Of a stretch of 12,764 nt of DNA, positions 1 through 5,380 are shown one piece after another. A program made the translations under genes and the position numbers. The notes below the pieces were generated by a model, which worked only from the letters and a program-made list of their open reading frames with translations, made no database searches and was not told the DNA's origin. Every line of letters starts with the position of its first letter. Position 1 is the first letter of the stretch. Origin of the DNA: JAMIFV01 sp035906055 (GTDB lineage Bacteria; Pseudomonadota; Alphaproteobacteria; Rickettsiales; JABCZZ01); NCBI GenBank assembly GCA_035906055.1, contig JAMIFV010000017.1, forward strand, positions 1 to 12,764, written 5' to 3'.

Positions 1-217
1 CAGCGTGGGATAGGAAATGTCCAGCAGGGAACATAACTGCGATAAGGTGCGCCGGCCAAACAGCCAGTCACGATAGTAACGGCGCCAGTCAGGCGTTCGG
101 TGTCCCGATGCTCGCCAGCGATGCAGGCAATACGTGCATTTGTACGATTGAAGGCCGCGTTTCAGACCATTCTTTTTAGTCGAACTCCGGTGGCACTTAG
201 GGCAGTTTTTGATTCAT
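1..217 (-). pseudogene. IS transposase, N-terminal zinc-ribbon fragment (5' frame broken, 3' end outside the window)
   Basis: Read on the minus strand, one frame is open from about 213 to the left edge. It encodes a zinc-ribbon start with CPKC and, 18 residues on, CTYC, then RW and a stretch containing RDWLFGRRTLSQL. Zinc-ribbon starts followed by a WLFG-type motif are known from the variant zinc-binding group of IS256-like (IS1249-like) transposases; the family assignment is from memory of that pattern and is moderate. The catalytic core lies outside the window. No usable start codon exists in this frame because a TGA directly precedes it. The ATG at 217-215 is one base out of frame and would join it if the A5 run (206-210) were A4. 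This points to a 1-bp insertion, that is a decayed gene, or to a sequencing error. Confidence 0.6.
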
Positions 218-400
218 TTCGTTTCAAACCATAGGTTAAAAGCATGATTCTAATACAATATATATCAAAAACAGCCCCCCATTTCTTTAATTATGCCGCT
301 TTTTAATTTTCGCATTTTACCCTGCGGAGCAGGGAGGGGTGTTATATGCGCATAACTCGCTGGAATTATGAATTTTTTGTGACGTATGCCAGGGGGCTCA

Positions 401-429
401 TTGAACTTCATATATTTCAATGTGATAAA
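401..429 (+). promoter_or_regulatory. candidate sigma70-type promoter for the tpsB-like gene
   Basis: TTGAAC at 401-406 is followed after 17 nt by GATAAA at 424-429. The -10 is preceded directly by TGT, an extended -10 feature. Each hexamer differs from consensus at one or two positions. A start of transcription near 436 would give a leader of about 137 nt. The region is AT-rich, so a chance match is possible. Confidence 0.4.
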
Positions 430-467
430 AATAAAACACTTTTAACACATCTGCAACAGTGGGCAGG

Positions 468-481
468 AAACACCTGTGTTT
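468..481. repeat. inverted repeat AAACAC-CT-GTGTTT in tpsB-like leader
   Basis: Perfect 6-bp arms separated by 2 bp, lying between the candidate promoter and the direct repeats. It has the size of a dimeric regulator's operator, or it could be a small RNA hairpin. No function is shown. Confidence 0.45.
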
Positions 482-483
482 GC

Positions 484-520
484 GCTTTACAGGAACGCTA
501 ATTTTGGCTTTACAGGAACG
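484..520 (+). repeat. 14-bp perfect direct repeat in tpsB-like leader
   Basis: GCTTTACAGGAACG occurs at 484-497 and again at 507-520, a spacing of 23 bp start to start, about two helical turns. It is 3 bp downstream of the inverted repeat at 468-481 and 53 bp before the chosen start codon. The spacing would place two bound protein copies on the same face of the DNA. This is visible in the sequence; a regulatory role is inference. Confidence 0.6.
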
Positions 521-563
521 TGATAGAATTTTTGCCAGTTGCTGGCGTAGTTTTTTGTTTTTT

Positions 564-567
564 GGAG
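564..567 (+). promoter_or_regulatory. ribosome binding site fixing the tpsB-like start
   Basis: GGAG with a 5-nt spacer before the ATG at 573. The upstream in-frame ATG at 459 has no comparable site, and only the 573 start puts a signal peptide at the N-terminus. Confidence 0.65.
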
Positions 568-572
568 TGTAT

Positions 573-2309
573 ATGGTTCACGTGTCATCGCTTAATTCTT
601 CTGTCCGCAACCAGTTCCGTAAGGGCCTGCTTGTTTGTGCTGCTACCCTGCCTTTCGTGCTCACCGGCGAAGCATTCGCGCAGGTGGCTCCCAGCTCCGC
701 AAAGCCCGAACGCGTACAGAAGCGTTTTGATGAACCCAGGACTCCCGTGCAGCAGGCGCCTGTGTATGTGCCTGCTCCCGAGGCCGCTGCGGTTCCTGTT
801 GCCGGTTCGCTTTCCAAGCAGATGAACCGTCCCTTCACGCTCAGGAGCGTGCAGATCGACGACTCCACTGTCTACCCCGCCGGCACGTTCGAGGCGCTGT
901 TCGCATCCCAGATCGGCAAGAAAACCACGCTGGATGAGTTGCGTGTTATCGCCCGCGGCATCACCACCAAATACCGCAAGGACGGCTATGTTCTCTCCCA
1001 GGCGGTGATTCCCAATCAGGACATCGGCACCGGCGTGCTGCGCATCCGCGTGGTTGAAGGCTTCGTGGACAAGGTGGTTGTGAAGATGGACAACCCCGAT
1101 GCCGACAAGCGCGGCCTCATCGAAGGTTACGGCAAGAAGATCAGCGCGATCCGCCCGCTGAACACCAAGAAGCTTGAGCGTTACATGCTGCTGGCGAATG
1201 ACCTTCCCGGCATGCAGGCCAAAGCTATTCTGCGCCCGTCCGGCGGCACGTTCGGCGCTGCCGACCTTGTGATCGAAGTGAAGACCACTCCCTTCGGCGC
1301 GTCCTTCACCAGTGACAATCGCGGCAACAAATTCATTGGTCCCTGGCAGCAGCAGGCGACCCTTACCGAAAACTCCATGTTCGGCCTTGGTGAGCGCACC
1401 ACGATCCGCGGCATCAACACGATTCCGCTGAAAGAGCTGCATTTCTTCGATATCCAGCATGAACAGCAGATCGGGTCCGAAGGCACCAAGATCGTCGGCC
1501 TTGCTGGCTTTACCCGCACGCGTCCGGGCGACTACCTGAAAGACCTCGAGCTCTCTGGCAAGTCCGACAATTTCAGCCTGTCGGTTGTTCACCCCTACCT
1601 GCGTTCGCGCGCGGAAAACTTCACCGGCCGCTTCACGTTTGATGCACGCAACACGGAAAGCGACGCATTCGGCCAGACCATCAGCAGCGACCGCGTTCGC
1701 TCCCTGCGTATGGGCGGCAGCTATGATGTGTCCGACAGTTTCGACGGCGTAGTGCTTGTGAATGCAGAAGGTAGCCAGGGCGTGGGCTGGCTCGGTGCCA
1801 CCCCTACGGGCGCGGGCCGCAGCAACGTGATCGGCGACCCCAATTTCACCAAATTTAATTTTGACGTATCCCGCATCCAGAACCTTCCGGGCGGCTTCTC
1901 GTTCCTGACCGCCCTTACCTCGCAGGCATCGGCTACCCCGCTGCCCACTTCCGAGCAGTTCACACTCGGTGGTGTTGGTTTCGGGCAGGCTTATGACAGC
2001 GGTGAGATCGGCGGCGACCAGGGTGTCGGCGGCAAGCTCGAACTGCGCTACGGCCAGCCGGTCGGCTACCAGTACTTTGATTCGTTCCAGCTCTACAGTT
2101 ATTACGATATCGGCAAAGCCTACACGCGCGGCAACGCTCCGGGCACTCCCGATGCGGTCAGCCTTGCATCCGCAGGTGCCGGTGTACGTGCAAACTTCAC
2201 CAATAATCTCTATGGTTATTTAGAAGTGGGCGTGCCCCTGACCAAAAAAGTCGGGTCTGAAAACGATGAAGATCCGAGGCTTTTCTTCAGCATCACTGGC
2301 CGTTATTAA
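573..2309 (+). CDS. two-partner secretion outer-membrane transporter, ShlB/FhaC/HecB family (TpsB)
   Basis: This 578-residue protein should sit in the outer membrane as a 16-strand beta-barrel and export the exoprotein encoded next to it. Residues 1-36 form a signal peptide (basic RNQFRK, hydrophobic core, AFA before the cleavage site). A proline-rich linker runs to about 87, a POTRA domain covers about 88-165 (RVVEGFVDKV at its end), a second POTRA-like segment about 166-238, and the barrel about 240-578, ending in the aromatic residue Y578. Length fits the family. The barrel motif corresponding to VRGY reads GQAY (Q472), inside a recognisable GFGxAYDSGE context, and the matching YYDIG motif keeps its aspartate (D512). 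In FhaC the arginine of VRGY pairs with that aspartate, so Q472 is odd. The start at 573 is chosen for its GGAG and signal peptide. The partner gene follows after 171 nt and has its own promoter. Confidence 0.9.
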   Translation: MVHVSSLNSSVRNQFRKGLLVCAATLPFVLTGEAFAQVAPSSAKPERVQKRFDEPRTPVQQAPVYVPAPEAAAVPVAGSLSKQMNRPFTLRSVQIDDSTVYPAGTFEALFASQIGKKTTLDELRVIARGITTKYRKDGYVLSQAVIPNQDIGTGVLRIRVVEGFVDKVVVKMDNPDADKRGLIEGYGKKISAIRPLNTKKLERYMLLANDLPGMQAKAILRPSGGTFGAADLVIEVKTTPFGASFTSDNRGNKFIGPWQQQATLTENSMFGLGERTTIRGINTIPLKELHFFDIQHEQQIGSEGTKIVGLAGFTRTRPGDYLKDLELSGKSDNFSLSVVHPYLRSRAENFTGRFTFDARNTESDAFGQTISSDRVRSLRMGGSYDVSDSFDGVVLVNAEGSQGVGWLGATPTGAGRSNVIGDPNFTKFNFDVSRIQNLPGGFSFLTALTSQASATPLPTSEQFTLGGVGFGQAYDSGEIGGDQGVGGKLELRYGQPVGYQYFDSFQLYSYYDIGKAYTRGNAPGTPDAVSLASAGAGVRANFTNNLYGYLEVGVPLTKKVGSENDEDPRLFFSITGRY

Positions 2310-2370
2310 CAATTAATCGACTGAATTTTAATGGGAATGCGGATTAAAGGAAGTTGTAACGTAATATTCA

Positions 2371-2385
2371 TTAACATTTAGTTAA
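2371..2385 (+). promoter_or_regulatory. CtrA-type binding box TTAA-N7-TTAA
   Basis: TTAA at 2371-2374 and TTAA at 2382-2385 are separated by exactly 7 nt (CATTTAG), the spacing of the CtrA recognition sequence known from Caulobacter. It ends 7 nt before the -35 element at 2393. A further TTAACC half-site starts at 2400. The gap is AT-rich, so chance occurrence must be weighed, but the exact spacing and promoter position support a real site. Confidence 0.5.
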
Positions 2386-2392
2386 AAATTTA

Positions 2393-2421
2393 TTGACGAT
2401 TAACCCTTTCTTAGTTAAATT
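2393..2421 (+). promoter_or_regulatory. sigma70-type promoter for the tpsA-like gene
   Basis: TTGACG at 2393-2398, a 17-nt spacer, then TAAATT at 2416-2421. The -35 matches consensus at five of six positions and the -10 at four of six. Transcription would begin near 2428 and give a leader of about 53 nt. This suggests the exoprotein is transcribed separately from, and perhaps more strongly than, its transporter. Confidence 0.5.
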
Positions 2422-2467
2422 GCCAACGCTGCTAAGGAAGCGGGAACTATATAAACAGTATGACCAC

Positions 2468-2473
2468 AAGGAG
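2468..2473 (+). promoter_or_regulatory. ribosome binding site fixing the tpsA-like start
   Basis: AAGGAG with a 7-nt spacer before the ATG at 2481. It lies downstream of the other in-frame ATG at 2460, which therefore is unlikely to be used. Confidence 0.75.
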
Positions 2474-2480
2474 ATTGTGT

Positions 2481-4430
2481 ATGCCGAATACGAAACGTAA
2501 CCAGATGAAAGAGGCTTCTCTGAGCAATATGCTCAAGAGTTTCCTGACTACCTCGACTCAATTGTCCGCGCGTGTGCTGTCCAGCGCGGTTGTAGTGGCT
2601 GCCGGTACGCTGGCTGTCAACGCCAACGCACTGCCCACCGGTGGCAACGTAGTGTCTGGTACGGCGACCATCACCAACCCGGATGCGACCAACACCGTGA
2701 TCAACCAGTCCACTGACAAGGCGATCATCAACTGGAACAATTTCAACACGGCAAACGGCGAAACCGTGCGTTTCATCCAGCCCGGTTCCACTTCCATCAC
2801 GCTGAACCGTGTGACCGACGGTCAGAAAACGATCTTCAACGGCAATCTCCAGGCTAACGGCAAAGTATGGATTATCAATCCCAACGGCATGTTGTTTGAT
2901 TCCCGTTCCACCATCCGCGTCGGCAGCCTGCTGCTCTCTACGGCTGACATCACGAACGATAACTTCAACAACCCCGACAGCACCAGCGTTGCAGGCGTTA
3001 AGCGCTACACCTTCAGCCAGGCAGCTCCTGACCAGCCTAACGCGATCATTACGATGAACGGTAATCTCGTTAACACGGTAGTGGGTGGCACAAATCCCAG
3101 CAATTTCAATCAGAACAAGGCTCGTGGTGACGTGATCCTGCTGGCTCCCGGTATCGCGCTGACCAACTCCAACCCCGATAACCCCACCGCTTCCAGCGGC
3201 GTAGGCATCGACACTCACGGCGGTACTTTCGCTGCCGCTTCCGGCCAGACCTTCACGGTCGATTTCGCTGGCGACGGCCTCGTGAACTGGGATACTTCCA
3301 GAACCGATACCCCTGTTACCCAGAAACTCAACGTTCCGCGCGACCAGCTCTATGTAGATTACGTTGCCGGCAAAAAGGTTCTCTCCAACAAGGAAGACGG
3401 TACCCTGCAGGATAACGGCCAGAGCAACATCTTTGTTGGTCCCTACACCCAGATCAACGAAACCGACGCAGCTGCTGACACCGCAAAGGTGAGGTTCACT
3501 GCTTATGTTCGTGAAGACGCTGTTATGGATCATATCATCAACCTCGGTGGTGAATTCGACCAGCCGGGCGATCATCTTGGCAGCCACTTCAACCAGTTCG
3601 TAACCGGTGCTGGCACTCCTCCGTCCAAGGGCGGCAGCAAGTACGATAAGGATTTCGAAAAGGCCCGTATCGTTCCCTTCGCTGATGGCAGCGTAAGCAT
3701 TTCCATCGCTCCGACCCCGGCTCCGAGCCCCGTTCCGACACCGAACCCGACTCCGCAGCCCACCCCGGCTCCGACTCCGGAACCCACCCCGGCTCCGACT
3801 CCGCAGCCCACCCCGGCTCCGACTCCGGAACCCACTCCGGCTCCGACTCCGGAACCCACTCCGGCTCCGACTCCGGAACCCACTCCGGCCCCGACTCCGG
3901 AACCCACTCCGGCCCCGACTCCGGAACCCACTCAGCCGCCTGAGCCCACTCCGGCCCCGACTCCGGAACCCACTCAGCCGCCTGAGCCTACTCCGGCCCC
4001 GACCCCGGCACCCACTCCGGCTCCAACCCCGGCTACTCAGGGCTATAACATACCCATCATTAATCCGCTGACCAATCCGCTGATTTCTGCTGGTGATGAA
4101 ACGACCAAAGACACGACCGTTGATCCCAGTCAGAACAACGTTACTTATGCGCGTCCGTACCTCGTAAACCTTGATACTTCCATCGCCGATGGCAAGCTCA
4201 CCCTGCTTGCAGCTGGTGGCGCAGGTGGCGGCAGCGTTACCAATCTCGGCAACCTGACCCCCGCAGCCGGTGGCAACAATCCTGAAGACCTGTCACCCGC
4301 AGCGGGTGGCAACAGCGGCACCGCTGGCGTGAACTGCGCCAACGCGTACCTCGATAACGAATGGAGCAAGAACCCGGATGACCGTAACTGCGTTGACGAC
4401 CAGCGCCGTAACCGTCAGACGGCCAACTAA
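2481..4430 (+). CDS. two-partner secretion exoprotein (TpsA) with TPS/haemagglutination-activity domain, Pro/Thr stalk and cysteine tail
   Basis: This 649-residue protein is probably secreted to the cell surface by the transporter encoded just upstream. Residues 1-50 are a long signal peptide with a basic start and ANA before cleavage, as is usual for TpsA proteins. From 51 to roughly 330 is the TPS (filamentous-haemagglutinin N-terminal) domain, opening with LPTGGNVVSG and carrying the family motif NPNG at 133-136. About 411-518 is a proline/threonine repeat, seven consecutive TPAPTP(E/Q)P units, then TQPPEP-interrupted copies. The tail (519-649) has two LxPAAGGN copies and the only two cysteines of the mature protein, C619 and C637, near the end. 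In the adhesin HMW1 a C-terminal cysteine loop holds the protein on its transporter; a like role here is inference. The protein is short for its family: no long beta-helix shaft follows the TPS domain. Adhesin function is likely but its target is unknown. Confidence 0.85.
   Translation: MPNTKRNQMKEASLSNMLKSFLTTSTQLSARVLSSAVVVAAGTLAVNANALPTGGNVVSGTATITNPDATNTVINQSTDKAIINWNNFNTANGETVRFIQPGSTSITLNRVTDGQKTIFNGNLQANGKVWIINPNGMLFDSRSTIRVGSLLLSTADITNDNFNNPDSTSVAGVKRYTFSQAAPDQPNAIITMNGNLVNTVVGGTNPSNFNQNKARGDVILLAPGIALTNSNPDNPTASSGVGIDTHGGTFAAASGQTFTVDFAGDGLVNWDTSRTDTPVTQKLNVPRDQLYVDYVAGKKVLSNKEDGTLQDNGQSNIFVGPYTQINETDAAADTAKVRFTAYVREDAVMDHIINLGGEFDQPGDHLGSHFNQFVTGAGTPPSKGGSKYDKDFEKARIVPFADGSVSISIAPTPAPSPVPTPNPTPQPTPAPTPEPTPAPTPQPTPAPTPEPTPAPTPEPTPAPTPEPTPAPTPEPTPAPTPEPTQPPEPTPAPTPEPTQPPEPTPAPTPAPTPAPTPATQGYNIPIINPLTNPLISAGDETTKDTTVDPSQNNVTYARPYLVNLDTSIADGKLTLLAAGGAGGGSVTNLGNLTPAAGGNNPEDLSPAAGGNSGTAGVNCANAYLDNEWSKNPDDRNCVDDQRRNRQTAN
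3711..4035 (+). repeat. 24-bp tandem repeats encoding the Pro/Thr stalk
   Basis: The unit reads PTPEPTPA in protein and is close to identical at DNA level from copy to copy, with third-position changes (ccc/ccg, gct/gcc). Seven units are consecutive, followed by two inserted TQPPEP blocks and variant copies. All unit lengths are multiples of three, so gain or loss of units would change stalk length without breaking the frame. Confidence 0.85.
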
Positions 4431-4454
4431 TCGGCTCTGATTCTGACTAAACGA

Positions 4455-4490
4455 CAGCCGGCGGGAAGCGATTCCCGCCGGTTGTTTTTT
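4455..4490 (+). terminator. Rho-independent terminator after the tpsA-like gene
   Basis: The arms CCGGCGGGAA (4458-4467) and TTCCCGCCGG (4472-4481) pair perfectly around the loop GCGA. The stem extends by three more pairs (one G-U) to 4455 and 4484 and is followed by six T at 4485-4490. It separates the secretion locus from the chemotaxis operon. Confidence 0.92.
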
Positions 4491-4590
4491 GTGCACTTTA
4501 AATTTTTCATGCCGTCTCTTTTTCCGGAATGACTATAACGGGCAGAGATAACTGCAATGTTTTAAAAAATTACACTCATTATTACGCCTG

Positions 4591-4605
4591 TTAACTTTTC
4601 GTAAA
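4591..4605 (-). promoter_or_regulatory. CtrA-like box upstream of chpT (one mismatch)
   Basis: On the minus strand the sequence reads TTTA-N7-TTAAC, one base off TTAA-N7-TTAAC. It lies about 100 nt before chpT, the gene for the phosphotransferase of the CtrA pathway, so feedback would make sense. No strong -35/-10 pair was found in 4491-4704; the start of operon transcription is unplaced. Weak by sequence alone. Confidence 0.3.
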
Positions 4606-4704
4606 CACTACTGGTCTATGCCTGACTGTGGGGCATGCGCCGACAGGCGGAAACGGTCCCACCATTGCAGTGTATGATGTAGGTCAGAGAGGGGCTTAAT
4701 CCGG

Positions 4705-5367
4705 ATGAATAACATGAAATTTGCCGAGTTGCTCTGCACCCGTCTCTGCCATGACCTGACCGGGCCTATCGGTGCGCTTGCCAATGGCGCGGAATTCCTT
4801 AGCGAAGAAGGTTTCGAGATGCAGGGGCAGGCGGTTGACCTTATCGCCACCAGCGCTGCGCAGGCTGTTGCGCGCCTGCAGTTCTATCGCCGCGCCTATG
4901 GCCGCATCAACGATAGCGGCGAAGCGAGCCTTACCGAACTCAAGAAACTCGTGGAGGATTATCTTTCCGGCAGCAAAACAACACTCGACTGGCCCGATAC
5001 GCATACTGACTCTTCCGGCATTTCCATCAGCTATAAAATGGGACGTTTACTTATAAATCTTATTCTGCTGTGCGCTGGCGCGTTGCTGCGCGGCGGCAAT
5101 ATAAGCGTGCGCGTTACGACGAGCGCCACCCACAAGGAACTGCAGGTGGCATGCGCCGGAAGCAGCGTGAAATGGGATAAAGCGTTTGACGATGTGCTAA
5201 AGCAAAAAACAGATCCCTCGTCCATTACGCCCAAGACCATTCAGGCGGAGCTTACGCGCAGTCTTGCGGAAGAGCTGCACGCCGAAATTTCACTCACCGT
5301 GGATGAAGTCTCCATGGAATTCAAGGTGCGCCAGCCGTTGCAGGCGCCCGAAACCAACGCTGCATGA
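4705..5367 (+). CDS. chpT: histidine phosphotransferase ChpT-like
   Basis: A 220-residue cytoplasmic protein of the ChpT family. In Caulobacter ChpT carries phosphate from the receiver domain of the hybrid kinase CckA to CtrA and CpdR. The first helix holds the phospho-accepting histidine H16 in RLCHDLTGPIGAL, the family signature. The N-terminal part resembles the dimerising helices of a histidine kinase, and the rest a degenerate ATPase fold lacking kinase ATP-binding boxes; I see no DxGxG motif. Length fits the family. The start is the ATG at 4705, behind GAGGGG with about a 10-nt spacer. The stop lies 13 nt before cheA, so the two are surely co-transcribed. This placement suggests it may also take phosphate from the receiver domain of that CheA. 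It could instead be a che-dedicated paralogue, with the CtrA-pathway copy elsewhere in the genome. Confidence 0.82.
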   Translation: MNNMKFAELLCTRLCHDLTGPIGALANGAEFLSEEGFEMQGQAVDLIATSAAQAVARLQFYRRAYGRINDSGEASLTELKKLVEDYLSGSKTTLDWPDTHTDSSGISISYKMGRLLINLILLCAGALLRGGNISVRVTTSATHKELQVACAGSSVKWDKAFDDVLKQKTDPSSITPKTIQAELTRSLAEELHAEISLTVDEVSMEFKVRQPLQAPETNAA

Positions 5368-5380
5368 CAGGGGAACGCAC

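Larger units (their letters stand above)
218..572. other. AT-rich non-coding gap between transposase fragment and tpsB-like gene
   Basis: I see no convincing gene in this 355-nt stretch. It contains, left to right, an AT-rich segment that may include the outer end of the IS element (minus strand, around 272-290), a 6-bp GC-rich hairpin at 320-334, a 10-bp palindrome at 345-354, a candidate promoter at 401-429, an inverted repeat at 468-481 and a 14-bp direct repeat at 484-520. The reading frame of the downstream transporter runs open back to 459, but the residues encoded there are not signal-peptide-like and no ribosome binding site favours that start, so I treat 459-572 as leader. Confidence 0.55.

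Noticed and set aside
320..334. Terminator for the left transposase or an upstream gene
   Set aside because: Neither strand has a T-run after the 6-bp stem, and the transposase reads away from it.
459..572. Earlier in-frame start for the TpsB-like gene at 459
   Set aside because: No good ribosome binding site, the added residues are not signal-like, and it would include the leader repeats; the 573 start has GGAG and a signal peptide.
585..1592. 335-codon minus-strand frame opposite the TpsB-like gene, and a 320-codon one at 7082-8044 opposite cheA
   Set aside because: Both are antisense to conserved domains and lack recognisable motifs.
2460..2480. Earlier in-frame ATG of the TpsA-like gene at 2460
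   Set aside because: The strong AAGGAG lies between 2460 and 2481 and serves the ATG at 2481.
2415..3587. Long open frame (390 codons) on the minus strand opposite the exoprotein gene
   Set aside because: It lies entirely antisense to a well-supported gene, shows no family motif, and is explained by the codon bias of the + strand gene.
3572..3931. Minus-strand frame encoding a Gly-Val-rich repeat protein
   Set aside because: It is the complement of the Pro/Thr repeat DNA; the repeat pattern alone keeps the frame open.
3711..4035. CRISPR-like or minisatellite non-coding array
   Set aside because: The units are contiguous without unique spacers and encode a regular Pro/Thr stalk inside a good open frame.
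5264..5380. Upstream extension of the cheA frame into chpT
   Set aside because: The extra residues are not part of an Hpt domain, and AGGGGA plus the ATG at 5381 give a canonical CheA start.
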